The notes: generated by a model not told the origin, from the sequence alone. 64,000 nt of DNA from Elgaria multicarinata webbii (GCF_023053635.1 NC_086183.1:32035501-32099500), one strand, 5' to 3'; shown: positions 9,842-22,670, counted from the first letter of the stretch. Numbers and translations: made by a program.

Positions 9842-10025
9842 TCTCCTTTCTCTCTCCCCTCCTCCTCCTCCTCCTCCTCCTCCTCCTCCTCCTCCTCCTC
9901 CACCCCTTCCTCGCCCCCCTCCCCTCCTCCTCCTCCTCCTCCTCCTCCTCCTCCACCCCTTCCTCGCCCCCTCCCCTCCTCCTCCTCCTCCTCCTCCCCC
10001 ACCCCTTCCTCGCCCCCCTCCCCTC
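9842..10025. repeat. (CTC)n polypyrimidine tract in the HIF3A 3'UTR
   Basis: Three blocks of CTC units separated by near-identical C-rich spacers containing CACCCCTTCCTCGCCCCC, so the tract is a higher-order tandem of about 55-60 bases. It starts 117 bases after the HIF3A stop. Confidence 0.95.
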
Positions 10026-10026
10026 C

Positions 10027-11560
10027 GCCGGCATCCTTAGACCTCTTCCTACCTCAGTCCTGTCCCCCTCACTGGGCAGCCGCTCCCTTCCGGAGACGGC
10101 GAGGGAGGAAGGCCTACCTGAGCATAGGAGCCTGCATTCATAGGAACGTATCGCGCTCCCCGCCCCCACCCCCAATTCGGTGCTTACATATCCTCTTAGT
10201 GTCCCTGAGATGAGAACCGGAAGTGGGGTTATTTTAAGCACGCAGTCCAGCCTCTGTGGGGCAGAGCCCGTTCTGTCAAAAAACCCCAAGGAAGAGAGAG
10301 AGACTACAATGCGATACATTAAGGCCTCCATCCCAGGGGTGGTCAGGGTTAGATACAGAGGTGCAGCCCGCGCCTTCCAAACAAGAGGTGCAGAATCCAT
10401 TACGCGATGCCCTTTCGGCTGCCCTCGGCTTTTGCCGCCCACCCAGAAGGGCTCGATGCCCTCTCTGTGTTTTGCAGCTTCCGGCGTGAATTCACCTATT
10501 CTTGAAGTAACTGGGGGACCACCCAATCTTGGGAGGTGAAAAGTGTGTGAGTGGGGGGGTCCGTTCTATAAGACTTTGGGAGGGGGGCGTTAATGCCCAC
10601 TTCGGCCTCTCAGGAGACTCCTAATCATGATTTCCCAGAATCCTTCAGGTGCCTCTTTGGCATATGAACTCTTCAGGTAACCTGAGAGAGAACAGTTTTG
10701 GCCAGGGTAGAATCTTGTTTCGGCCCTTGCTCTGTAGCCCAAACTGATTTTTTCTGAAATGGCCCAAAGCCGAATAGTTCAAGTTATTATTTACCACAGA
10801 AAGATGAAGGCAAATGCTCCGGCCGTATTTTTGACCCGATTTGAGGACTCTTTACAGTTACGCTTATAACAAAAGAGCTCTTAAATGCTTCTGAGGGTCA
10901 AGGCCACACATTTTTAAATGTAGAGAAAGTGAATGTATTGTAGAGATAAGGGGAGCTGAAATATTTTTTTAAAAACCTATTTTTAAAATAGTATATTATA
11001 TCTTGTTCCTCCCTCATGGGACATATTTCCAGCTCTTGAGAGGTATCCTCCCCCGCTTCTCCGTCACCAATTGGGGAGGCGGGGTGGTTTGCTTTTTGGT
11101 TCCTTAAATCCCCAAAGTTGAGAGAATTGTGCTAAAATACCAAATCACAAGTCTTGGCTTCGTATTAGGGAGGAACCAAAAAATTGAGTTTCTAACCTCA
11201 TGGTAGCCACAAGAAGCTGGACAATGGACAGTGATGATTATTTTTTAAATCCCAAACCAGAAGGCAAATTGTATAGAGCCCAAATGTTATTTTTGCAATC
11301 TGAAGCTTCTAAAGACAATCTTAAAGGCAAGTTCCCTGAATTTGAAGGGAACGGCTGACTTTGTTGTTATTGAAAACTTCAAGGTGGACAACTGAACACT
11401 GAAATCCCCGGTTTTTGAGCAAATCTCCATGACAGTTAAAGTGAATTTGATCAGGAATCAACCTGAAAATATGTTGCTAGGAAATAGCATTTTAGGCAAT
11501 ATTTTGATCTAATTATTCCACTTAAACAGGGGGGAATGAAAACTTGAAGAGGAGGCCTCC
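10027..11560. other. No feature recognised
   Basis: Unique-looking sequence after the HIF3A polypyrimidine tract. It may be 3'UTR or intergenic. No coding exon, RNA gene or known repeat was seen. Confidence 0.5.
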
Positions 11561-11574
11561 CTCTTTCGTGTGTT

Positions 11575-11790
11575 TTTACATCCTGATCCCAAATTTGCTT
11601 ACTTAAAAGTAAGTTCCATAAAAATCAATGGGTCTTACTTCAAAGTAACTGTCTACAGGATTGAGGTTTTTGCCCGTCAACCCTTGCTTTGCAGCCTGAT
11701 CTTATGCATGTTTACTCAGAAGAAAGTCTCATACTCAATGGGTTTACTTTACTTCCTGGTCAGCATGCCTAGGATTGCAACCTTAGCTGC
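11575..11790. mobile_element. Remnant of a short inverted-repeat element (AGTAAGTCCCATT family)
   Basis: AAAAGTAAGTTCC facing CTTACTTCAAAGTAAC, then TTATGCATGTTTACTCAGAA and CCTAGGATTGCAACC. The same words recur near 15740, 21630, 27590, 48540 and 50280. Confidence 0.45.
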
Positions 11791-11888
11791 ATCATATGAG
11801 AGCAGCATGGAAAGATAACTCATCCTTAGCTACTATGAAGAAATCTGGTGGGACGGGGTTGCAAAACCCCGTCACTCAGAAGTGACTA

Positions 11889-12025
11889 AGGGCACAATCC
11901 TATGCATTTTTAGACAGAAAAAGTTCCACAGCTTCCAGCATCCCCCAGCCAAGCATTCTGGCTCGGGCATCCTGGGAGTTAATAGTGCTTTTTTCTGTCT
12001 AAAGCTGCATAGGATTGTCCCCTAA
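11889..12025. mobile_element. Inverted-repeat element, family C
   Basis: Ends GGGCACAATCCTATGCA and TGCATAGGATTGTCCC with inner arms TTTTTAGACAGAAAAA and TTTTTTCTGTCTAAA. It folds into a hairpin of about 135 bases. A second copy lies at 53581-53692. Confidence 0.7.
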
Positions 12026-12831
12026 AAGGCGCCTGTTCATAAATAAATGTTTGAGCTATTTTTCTATTCTGCCCAAGAGGAAGAGTTCTGTGTAACTCAA
12101 AACCTTGCATACTCCTGCACTAGCGAAAGTTGGTGAACGATTAAATTGCCTTACCTCCTTTATGTCTTTTTGATATAAAAGGACCACAGTAGTATTAGTT
12201 GATGCTCATAGTAGGGTTGCCCCTAATTGATGAGGAACGGGCTCCTCTGCCTTTAATTGTTGCCCAGAAAAGAAAATACCACCCAGAGCGGTTTCTCCCA
12301 TGGTGGGCAAAGCGTCACTGGCTGTAATTCTTCTATTTATGCAACTGTTAAAATCATAGGATCACGTTCCCCAAGGGGACGCCGGGGCAGCCCTAGCTAT
12401 AAGCCCATTCGGTGAAAAAAATTTCCCCAGAAGTCTCCATTTAAAAACAAAGAAAAAAATCTGTTTTTTTTTTTCCGTTTTGAAACAAAACAAAACACAC
12501 AATTCAGATGTTTTTGGCATCATTACTTTAACCACAGAACCTTTGCAGGTTTGGTAAGTTAAAGATGGGATTTTCACACCCAATCCCAAACCAGGCTTAT
12601 ATCCGCGCAACTTGCTGCTTCCGCATGCCCCCGCCCCATGCCCCTCACTGTCCAAAGCCCGTGGATGAGAAAATGGAGTGTAGGAAACAGTGTAAGCTAA
12701 GCTAGTGTTTCTCACCCTTCCCTTTGGTGTGTGCGTGCGTGTGTGTTATGTGTATGTGAGAAGGGATGGCCAGCTTGGCCATCATTGGCTGAGCAATTCC
12801 AGTTTTCCTCAGCTGGGGCCGTACCAGGTTC

Positions 12832-13010
12832 CGGTGGAGGCTGGTGGCTCCGATATCAGCGGGGCAGTGAACCCACTCCAGGTTTCAGTCAGAACTCTAC
12901 AGGAGCTTTCCAGGGTGCAAAGCACCTTGGATAGCTCCGTTAGAGTTCTGACTGAAAGCCGGAGCAGATCCATTGCCCCACTGACATCGGAGCCACCAGC
13001 CTCCACTGCC
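12832..13010. mobile_element. Inverted-repeat element, family B, complete
   Basis: Left arm GGTGGAGGCTGGTGGCTCCG, ATATCAGCGGGGCAGTG and GTTTCAGTCAGAACTCTA. The right arm is its reverse complement with few mismatches. Arms are about 75 bases around a 25-base loop. Reading frames inside ([10 protein letters not shown]) are translation shadows. Confidence 0.8.
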
Positions 13011-14861
13011 AGTTCATCAGCTCAGTAACGACCGGGAGAGATAAAACCTCCTCTCCACGCTTTCCTTTCCTTCCCCTTCCCTTGCTGTGCCTTTCTTGTT
13101 CTCCGAGATCATGCTGACAGCTCTTATCTCATTCGGAGATAAGAGCAGCTCCACAGAGGAAAAGCAGCGTTGGTGCATCACGGGTGGAGCGCCGTCTGCA
13201 GGTCTTTGGATCCTGCCCGATATCCGGGGGGGGGGATGGGGGCGCAGAAAGTGGCAGGGGAGGACAGCTGCGTTTACAAAGTTTGACTGAGCACGGAGCT
13301 TTGCAGGTATTTCCTTGGGCCCCTACTTCGAATCCAGCCAGGGAGGCCTTTCTTGTACAAACGTAGCTATGCCAGTATCACGCCTCCCCTAGCAAGGTCT
13401 GTGGGGAGGGGAAGAGAAAGCTCTCTTGCTCTTGCTCTCTCTTTTTATTTCCTGACAAGCCGCATTGAGAATTGCAGTCTGAGAGGGGCAAACGCCACCC
13501 TCGCACCACTTTTGCCTCGGTCGCCATTCACCTGTGCCTTCTTCACCTTGACAACTTCACCAGCACCAAAAGGAAAAAATTAAAAAAAAACACAACAACC
13601 AAGAAGTTCACCCCAACCCCTGCGATTTCTTCTGGGTTGGTGCGAGCGACTGTCAGTGGCACGGGAGAATGGGGCTGCAGATTTTCCTGGCTCCCCAGTT
13701 CAGGGGTCTCCCTTGTTTTCAACGAGAAAGGGGGGGTCTGGGTGCATCCTGTTCAACTACCTCCCCGTTTCCACCACGCTTCCTCTCCCGATGTTTGTCC
13801 TGCTCTTGCCTTAACTTCCAAGCGGTTCGGTTTGAAAAGCCCGGAGTTTGGGGCAGGGGTTGATGAGGGGAGGGAAATCGGGGAGTGGGGTGGGCAGCCC
13901 GCGTAGGGCACCAAGACCTACGAACACAGACTGTTGCAATCTCACGGCGAACCACCCTCTCGCACGCATACGCAAAGACACAAACGCACCAATGCCAACA
14001 CAAAACACGCGCAATCTCACAATGACGGGTCGCCAGCCGGCTCAGGCAGCTCTTTTTCAAAAGCCGCACTTGATAACACGCACAGAACAATAGAAACTCC
14101 AAGCCAGGTGAAGAACACAGATGTTGCGTCTCTCCCTTCCTCTCTCCCTCTCTCTTTTTTTTTTTTGTTTAATTGTTATTGTTATTATTATTATTAATAA
14201 TTATAATTGTTGTTTTCATTCCCAGCCACAGGGGGTGTCTTGCTTTCCCTTCCCCTGCCAACCCGCTGTTAATTTTTATTTTTAATTTTTTAAAACATGG
14301 TTTCGTTTCGTTTCTTTTCCAGAGACTGTGGTGAAATGATTATGGTGCCCTTTCATTATCGTTGATGTTGCTGTTGTTACCGTAGGGGTGTAGCTTTTTA
14401 ATTTCTCGTCTGCCCGCAAAGCCTGACGCTGTGACCACTGCCACCACCCTCCTTTGAATTTTAACCAGTCCTGCTACTTCTTAAAAAGGGCGGGGGGTTG
14501 TGTCTCTTTCTCCCCCCACTCCTGTTCCCCAAACCGCCCCCCCCCTTCCTGTTTTTACGGGGCAACTTCTCTCGTCAGTGGCATCTATTGTGGCCGCCGC
14601 TAATCCTGCCACATCTACCTCTGGGGACGTGTCATGCAACATTGGCACGAGGTGCTAAACTACACACACGTTGTGGTGTTCTGTCTCTAGCGGTAGTTTC
14701 TGGGCCACACTGTGGCCATGGTGCTCTTGCCCCCCCCCTCCCGCCCCCACACATGCCTGCGATGTTTGCTAGCCTATACAGGGATTGTGGCAGCCAGCTC
14801 TCCCACATGTGACCTCTTACTGGTGGTTGGTAACCCATACCAAACACCATGGTGCTTTTTC

Positions 14862-14862
<1 letters not shown>

Positions 14863-14893
<31 letters not shown>

Positions 14894-14910
14894 GACACAC
14901 ACACACACAG
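14863..14910. repeat. (TC)n-(AC)n dinucleotide repeat
   Basis: CTCTCTCTCTCTCTC passes into CACACACACACA with one AGACA interruption. Confidence 0.95.
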
Positions 14911-16370
14911 AGCCATGGTGATTACGAGGCTACCCGGCCTTTTTCCAGCAGCAGTTTCAAGTCTGCTTGACAGGCAGACTATCAACAGGTTGCCAGGCAT
15001 AGACCTGAAGAGAGCACCTGCGCTGTGCAGTGGTGGCGTTTACGGGAAAAGTCAGAGGCGCCCTTTCCGGGTCTAGATTTGGCAACCCAAGCCAGGGCTT
15101 TTTGCTGAATGCCGGCAGGCCGCTGTTAAGAGGCCGGGGAATCCTGTGGAAGGGTGCGGAAGGTGGCAACACTACACAACAAAACACACGCGACTCCGTC
15201 TCCAGTGGCAGCTGCTAAGCCGCTGGAGAGGCCCCGGTGCTCCGCCCCTCCCGTTTAGCGGTGGTGGTGGCTGGGCCGCACGGAGGACGTGGCCTTCCTT
15301 CCCTCTGGTAGTGGTTGCTAGACTATCCGTGGATGGCGCTTGGTTGCTAGGCCGCACAAAGGCTTCTTCCCGTGGTCAACGCTGGGGTGGGAAGCCACCT
15401 TGTTTGAAGGAGAGCACGTGGCCTACATCGCAGTGCAAAGTGTGCCCCCGCGCTGTAGAGACACAACCCTCCCTCCTCCGGCCACGCTTACACACGCACA
15501 TTGCCCCCTCCCCCCAAATGTGTGTCATGCCAGCCAGCACTAAATGATGGGATCCGTGGCTTTCAAACTGCCTTCTGAGGTATCTCCTCGCCAGGGACTG
15601 AACTCCTTGGTGGATTCAGTACTGGTGGGTGGAAGACACGCCGCCCGCCACTACTGACCACCTAGACGAGACACACGTGTCAGAGTATTCTGGGCCTGTT
15701 CTGTATCACACTGAGTTCACCTTGGGTGATACTGGGGGGAATCCGACAGAAACCCTGCTTAGAACAGACCCACTGAAGTGGACTTGAATTAGTCAGGACT
15801 AACTGAAGTCAATTTCAGTGGGTTTACTTTAAATAGGACTTAAGGTCGGTTTTATGCAATGAGGCCGAATGGCCCGGTGAGAGCCATGCGTGAAGCGGGT
15901 GTGCGCCTTGGAACATGGACCTAGGATCTTTGGCAATGTGAGGATTCCCTGAAGGCAATTTCTTTGAGGGGGGAAACCCACTGGGATAAGTCGAGACTTT
16001 GCCCTTACAGATCTGAAAATGGAGGCCTACTGTGCCCCGAAGTGAATTCCAGGACTGAGACTGTCAGTAGCTTCTAGGTTACTCTTAAATTAAGAGTAGG
16101 TTCTGTGGGCCGTTTTGGAAAACTGTCAGTTGGACCCAGGTTGCTACATGCTTTTCCTGAGGACCTACAAGAAATACCTTCAGTGAGTTTTTCTGATAGG
16201 ATCCTAGTTGCAGCATTGGGGACTGCAGAAATAAACCGCAACTAACTTGGGTCTGTCAATAGAATGGGAACAATATTCAAAGCTGGAGATCAAGACGGAG
16301 GAGCCAAAATCGCTCTGGAAGTTATATAGGCATGAATAGATGTGTGCCCAAAGAGTCAAACTCGAAAGCC

Positions 16371-16495
16371 TTGATGCCCTCCAGAAGTGTTGGACTGCAA
16401 CTCCCAGCACCCCAGCTATGATAGCTGGGAATGCTGGGAATTGCAGTCCAACAGGTCTCAAGAGCACCAGATTGGGAAAGGCTGGTATAACTGGT
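16371..16495. mobile_element. Palindromic MITE (hairpin family D), diverged copy
   Basis: TGTTGGACTGCAACTCCCAG faces CTGGGAATTGCAGTCCAACA. The loop holds CAGCTATGATAGCTG, itself palindromic. Confidence 0.7.
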
Positions 16496-17900
16496 ACTGT
16501 TGTCAGCAGAGTAAATCCAGAGCGACATCTAGTAAGATCAGATTGATGTAAATGTGGCATGGTCTACTCTTCCTATCCCAGAGAATTGGCTTGATTTAGG
16601 AGTAACTGTGAGGCTGCGGTTCTTTTGTAGTTCGTTAAGGTGGACACGACTCAACTGGGAGATGGCACCCAAATGTCCAAGAGGAGGCTGCTGTTTGTTT
16701 GAACAGACGTCTTCCACCTGCCTGTTTCTCCTACCTTTTGACGGTAAGTAGGACTCCCCGTGAGAAAGACACCTGGGCATCTGCATAGCAACCACTTTGG
16801 AATGGGGGACGCGGCTTCCATAGGGAGCCTCTCTGCCCTGTTGCTCTTGAACGATTGGAAAGTGGTGAATCTGCAATTCTTTGGCCATGATATTCCAGGT
16901 TAAGCTCCACTTGGCCGGTAGGTCCACACCATCTTCAAAGGGCCATCAAATCAGTGCTCGGACTATCGCTAGAAGGGCTCGCTGGCTATGACACGGGGGT
17001 GGGTGGGAAGGGCTCCTTCAAAGGGGAGCAGGTTGCTGGAGGCTCCAGTGTCTTTAAAGGCTTTAGGGAATCTGTTTATATATAATTTTTATATATATTG
17101 TTTCCTCTACCCTCGTGTATGGTTAATTTTTCCTCTCTGTGGCAGGATCAGATATGGCTCCTGCCGCGTCTGTATCTATCGCTGTTGTGAAACATAAAAT
17201 GCGTCTGGTAACATATATCGCCTCTGTGTGTCTTTTTTCCGCCCCACCCCTGTGGAAGGTTCGTCGGATGGTAATGGAAAGGACCCAATTAAGTAAGCCA
17301 CGGGGGTGTTGTGGTACATGCCCCATCAAAGAAGTTTGCAAAGGATAACATTTCATCTTCCATAAACCCACCTAGGAAAACTAGGAGTATCTTTTAGGAG
17401 ATGTCATAATTGTAGATGTTTTTGTTGTTAGATTGGCCCTCCTGTTACAATACGGATTCCCCCTCCCTTCTTTTTTTTTAGAATTCCCAATTTAAATGGA
17501 CTTACCCGTTAAGTGGTTTCTTTTGGAACTAAATTCAGCCCTCCCTAACTGGCACACATGCTGTGAAAATAATGATAGTTGAAGGTCAATCTTGCTGTTT
17601 TCACCAGCTTGCAAAAAGAAATGACACATTTTCAGAATCTAGCACATACTAGTGAAGATCATGGCCCTTGTATGTTTTGGGGGTGGGAGAAGGTAAACTT
17701 TATATTGGGCATGGAAAACCAGAGAGTTCAGCACAGGGTGGAGTTAAATTAATATGAGGGGAGGACGTGTTTGCAGTTAGTTATGGAAACCAATTTTCCC
17801 CATCTGTGTACCTGTTGCCCAGATCTTGTGAGTTTTTTGGGAGTTTATCAGATGCAGCATTCTAGCAGAACAAGCTGCATTCTGATCCATGAATTGTCTG

Positions 17901-17928
17901 CACACACACACACACACACACACACACG
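17901..17928. repeat. (CA)n microsatellite
   Basis: Fourteen CA units. Confidence 0.97.
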
Positions 17929-18839
17929 GTAGAATAGAGTGTGCTGCTCATGCAATTAAAGTAAAACTTTGTCTCCCAAGAGCTACCAGTTGCAGAGTTG
18001 TTTGGGTATAGGCTGATGTGAGAGATAAAACACCATAATAATCAGGAACATTGTTCCCTTAGACGATGAGAGCCAGTGCTGCTGGTAGGATAGGGCCAAA
18101 ATACATGTGAGTAAATGTCTAGCTCACTCTCTAACACACGGCATATTGACAAGTCTGCTTTTGGAGAAGAGTATGAACCCGGATCACTGGACGTTTTGCT
18201 GCAGCCTGATCTGTGCCAATTTGAAGCAGGTTCTGCTGGAGTTCACGCCCCTTATTCAAGAGGGCAAAATGAACATCAAGTGTGTGCATACATGTGCTGC
18301 CAAAGGAGGTGTTTTCTCCTGCTTCCACTCACCTATGCTCTAAACTGATGTAAAATAGGCTAAAAACATACTGGTTGCCCATTGGTAGGTCTCTCTATCC
18401 CTGCCATTGGCTGAGCTTCTGTGACGTCACTGAATATTCACAAACATTCATCTTCAGAGGAAGAAGAGTCAATATTAAAACAATGAAGAATCAGCACAGT
18501 TTGTTTAGCTCTAGATCAAACCTTCACACAGCAGGGACAAAAGAGAAGCTGGGCTTTGTGTGTGCCTGGGGTGCGGTGGAGGCGGAGAGATTGAGGTCTT
18601 GCATCAGTAAAAGCTGAGCTGAAAAGGAAATTTGAGCTAATGCTGTTTATTGGGCAGGAGTGAGGAAAGCTGAAAGCGTTGGGAAGTTCCATCCTCAAAA
18701 CACCTATTAAAAGCTGTGGGATCCCTGCAACTTTGTTTCCATTGAGCCACTCAGCCAAAGAAAGGGGGGAAGAACCTTGCAAAGACATTTTCATCTCTCC
18801 GTTTCTGCTAGTTAATTTAAATCTACTAACTGTTTCTAG

Positions 18840-18955
18840 GCCTTATTTTTATTTTATACTGTAGTTTTAAGCTTTTATATTTTATTTTATATTTTACTCT
18901 GAACTGTGCAGGGAGCTTCGCTATTGGGTGGTATAGAACCGTAATAAAACAATAG
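18840..18955 (+). mobile_element. L2-type LINE 3' tail, diverged
   Basis: T-rich run, then GGGAGCTTCGCTATTGGGTG and GTATAGAACCGTAATAAAAC, a worn form of the GCTTCGGC...GGGCGGTATA tail. Confidence 0.5.
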
Positions 18956-19164
18956 ATCTAAAGAAAGGAAGTGGCTAGGGGTATGTAGGCACACTGGTTA
19001 GCAACAGGCTTTTATGTACCTCCCCTACGATAAGAGTTCGAAGTCATTATTTATTTTTAACAAATGAGACATGTGTAATTGCCAGTATGCAGGACATAGG
19101 CAAACTAGGGCTAGGCCAAATTGTTGGACTGCCAGATGTGGAAAATCTTAGTAGCAACCTTCTC

Positions 19165-21540
19165 CTTTCCCACTAATTAACAATGAAACAATGGCCAGTG
19201 TCTCAAGGAAGTGTGATGTAGTAGTGATGGGGGACTTCAATTATCCTGATATCTGTTGGGAGACAAATTCTGCCAAAAGCGGCCCTTCCAAGAAATTCCT
19301 GACATGTATGGGTGATAACTTTCTCCTACAGAAAGTGGAGGAAGGAACTAGAGGATCGGCAATCCTTGACTTGATATTGACCAATAGGGATGACTTAGTG
19401 GATAAAGTGGCAGTTACGGGAACTCTGGGGGAAAGTGACCACGTCATACTTGAATTCTTGGAGACAAAAGTTGAGTGTAGCCATACACGTACTCTGGATT
19501 TTAGGGAAGCTGATTTTAATAAACTCAGAACTATGATAAGTAAGGTCCCGTGGCAAGTGAGCCTAATGAGAAAAGGAGTGCAGGATGGGTGGGAGTATTT
19601 AAAAAAGGAAATTTTAAAGGCACAGTTATAAACCATTCCAACAAGGAGAAAAGTTAGAAGACAACAGAGGAAACCAATGCGGCTCCACAAAAAGCTTAGA
19701 GATGACCTGAAAACAAAAAAGGATACATATAGGAAGTGGAAGGAAGGCCAGGCTACAAAAGAAGAGTACAGACAGGTGGCACAGAAGTGCCGAAATGGCG
19801 TCAGGAAGGCTAAAGCTGTGAATGAGCTGAGATTAGCGAGGGATGCTAAAAGCAATAAAAAGGCTTTCTTCAGATACGTGAGTAGTAAAAGACAGAGGAA
19901 AGAAATGGTGGTTCAACTGCTTAATGAAGATGGCAAATTGATAACAGATGACAAAGAAAAGGCTGAAATGCTCAATTCCTACTTTGCCTCAGTCTTCTCC
20001 CAAAAGCAGGTCTATGACCCCCCCTGGAGAAAGTGAAGCAGAAGTTGAGGGGGCAGGATTGCAGTTTGAGATTGATAAACAAATGGTCAAAGAACACCTA
20101 ATTTCCTTGAATGAGTTCAAATCTCCAGGGCCCGATGAACTGCATCCTAGAGTAATGAAGGAGCTAGCGGAAGAACTCTCAGAACCTTTGTCTATTATCT
20201 TTGCAAAATCATGGAAGACGGGTGAGGTGCTGGATGACTGGAGGAGGGCTAACGTTGTCCCTATCTTCAAAAAGGGCAAAAAGGAGGAACCTGGGAACTA
20301 CAGACCGGTCAGTCTGACATCCATCTCTGGGAAAATTCTGGAGCAGATTATAAAGAAGTCAATCTGTAAACACCTTGAAATCAATGCGGTGATCACTAGA
20401 AGCCAACATGGATTTGTCAGGAACAAAACCTGTCAGACTAATTTGATCTCATTTTTTGATGGGATAACCTCCCTTGTGGACCGTGGGAATGCTGTGGACA
20501 TCATATATCTTAACTTCAGCAAAGCTTTTGACAAAGTGCCCCATGATATTCTGATTAACAAACTAGCTAAAAGTGGGCTAGATGGAACAACTATTAGGTG
20601 GATTCACAGTTGGCTACAGAATCAGACTCAAAGAGTACTTATCAGTGGAACCTTCTCAAACTGGGGAGAGGCAACGAGTGGGGTACCACAGGGCTCAGTC
20701 CTGGGCCCAGTGCGCTTCAACATTTTTATGAATGATTTGGACGAGGAGGTGCAGGGAACGCTGATCAAATTTGCAGATGACACAAAATTGGGTGGGATAG
20801 CTAATACCCTGGAAGACAGAAACAAACTTCAAAGTGATACTTGGCTCAGCAATACTACAAACGAGAAGGATCTTGGAATTGTTGTAGATCGCAAGCTGAA
20901 TATGAGCCAACAGTGCAATATGGTTGCAAGAAAGGCAAATGCTATTTTGGGCTGCATTAATAGAAGTATAGCTTCCAAATCACGTGAGGTCCTGGTTCCT
21001 CTCTATTCGGCCCTGGTTAGGCCTCATCTAGAGTATTGTGTCCAGTTCTGGGCTCCACAATACAAGAAGGACGCAGACAAGCTGGAGTGTGTTCAGAGGA
21101 GGGCAACCAGGATGATCAGGGGTCTGGAAACAAAGCCCTATGAAGTGAGACTGAAAGAACTGGGCATGTTTAGCCTGGAGAAGAGAAGATTGAGGGGAGA
21201 CATGAGAGCATTCTTCAAATACTTAAAAGGCTGTCACACAGAGGAGGGCCAGGATCTCTTCTCAATCCTCCCAGAGTGCAGGACACGGAATAACGGTCTC
21301 AAGTTAAAGGAAGCCAGATTCCAGCGGGACATCAGGAAAAACTTCCTGACTGTTAGAGCAGTATGACAATGGAATCAGTTACAGAGGGAGGTGGTAGGCT
21401 CTCCCACACTAGAGGCCTTCAAGAGGCAGCTGGACAACCCTCTGTCAGGGATACTTTAGGGTGGATTCCTGCATTGAGCAGGGGGTTGGACTCGATGGCC
21501 TTGTAGGCCCCTTCCAACTCTGCTATTCTATGATTCTATC
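19165..21540 (+). mobile_element. CR1 LINE, large 5'-truncated copy with endonuclease end and reverse transcriptase
   Basis: CR1 is a non-LTR retrotransposon encoding an AP endonuclease and a reverse transcriptase. The first frame (19191-19631) carries the endonuclease C-terminus: VVMGDFNYPDICWE and GESDHVILEF. 19677-20036 carries the linker. 19948-21366 is the RT, with NYRPVSLTS, AFDKVPHD, GVPQGSVLGP and the catalytic FADDTK. The frames change near the C-run at 20025, a one-base shift, and there is a stop at 19629-19631. After NKLQSD the RT lacks about 30-40 codons that the copy at 39679-40470 retains ([16 protein letters not shown]). It ends in ATTCTATGATTCTAT. The element is dead but young enough to read easily. 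Confidence 0.95.
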
Positions 21541-22670
21541 ATCATCTACTGAGTTAAATATTTTCCTATGCTACACAAGCCTGAAATAAACAGGGGTTAT
21601 AGAGGAGCATGATAGACAGAAGCAGCTATGCAGACTGATCCCATGCACGTTTATGCAGAAGGAAGACCCACTGTGTTCAGCAAAGCTTGCAAAGTAACCA
21701 TGCATAGGACTGCACTGCAGCCTGGCAAAGCTGCCAGTCTATATAGTCTGAGTAATTTTCTGTTCATTTAGCACCACCTAGGGGTAGAGGAACAAATATT
21801 CACGCAATATAAGAGAGAAGAAGACATTACCTACAAAGGTTACCTGTATTACAAAATACAGCATGAGGTCACTAAGGTTGGCAACTGTCAGTATTTCCCA
21901 AATATTTTCTGTATAGAAGCTGCAGATCCACAAAAGTGACTCCTCAACCCCAGTGTTTATTCTCCTGCATGCCACCCACCCCACAAATTCACTGAAAGCC
22001 TGAAAATGGAAAGATGGCATTACCTTTCAATTTACAAAAACTTCTCTTTCTGGTCACCTGGAGGCCATTCTTGCTCACCACAGGTGACCAGGTGAGCGGG
22101 TATTGAAGCTCAGAAATCAGTGGCTTGCATAAGGCCAACCTAGTGGAGATCACGGCTGAGATGGAGACCTGGAGGCCTTCTGGCTGCTTACAACCAATAT
22201 GCCTTATTGGACCAGAGGAGGTCTGAACATGTACAGCCATGCTGCCATAAAAAGAGGGCAAAGGCTGGCATACCCATTCCAGCCACCACCTCGAGATGGC
22301 TCTAACTTGTTCCCCATGGCAGCTTTTATCCTGTGTCATGGTGAGCTCCACCATAAACATTCAAATGGTGACAATTGTTCAGTCAGCAGGATAGATCCAT
22401 TGCAAACACATGGACCTTGGTGTCTGGTAACAGCTGCCACGTGGTGCAATTGAAAGCTGCATCCAGATGACATTGAGGTTAAAATCAGTATAAGGTGCTA
22501 CTTTTTCATTGCCTCCACCTAGTTTAGAAGAATATACAATTACAAACTCCAAGGACATCTATAAATTGAATTCAATATCTTTCCTATTTATTTTCAGTTA
22601 TTTATAGCTGCTACTATAATGTTTTGGCAGTGTTGCTTGGGAATGATGGGAGTTGCAGAAGGACGTCAAT
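21541..22670. other. Intergenic sequence, nothing coding recognised
   Basis: Contains a remnant near 21630-21715 (CCCATGCACGTTTATGCAG ... ATGCATAGGACTGC) of the AGTAAGTCCC element family. The rest looks unique. Confidence 0.45.

Larger units (their letters stand above)
13014..18830. other. Long gene-free interval, partly GC-rich
   Basis: No coding exon of a recognised family. 13000-15550 is GC-rich with little repeat content, so a non-coding transcript, distant HIF3A 3'UTR or an unannotated promoter cannot be excluded. Small repeats inside are listed separately: simple repeats at 14863 and 17901, MITE remnants at 15740 and 16371. Confidence 0.4.

Noticed and set aside
9471-10526. 351-codon open frame on the minus strand opposite the last HIF3A exon
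   Set aside because: It runs antisense through a real exon and a purine-rich tract (Glu and Arg runs); length comes from low complexity.
12809-13006. Repeated [10 protein letters not shown]-type peptides as a small protein family
   Set aside because: They arise from both arms of an inverted-repeat DNA element, with similar frames on both strands as expected of a palindrome.
19948-21366. 472-codon frame as a host gene
   Set aside because: It is the CR1 reverse transcriptase (FADDTK, GVPQGSVLGP) and ends in the CR1 3' tail.
22196-22453. Open frame of 84 codons as a coding exon
   Set aside because: No family resemblance and no consistent splice partners.
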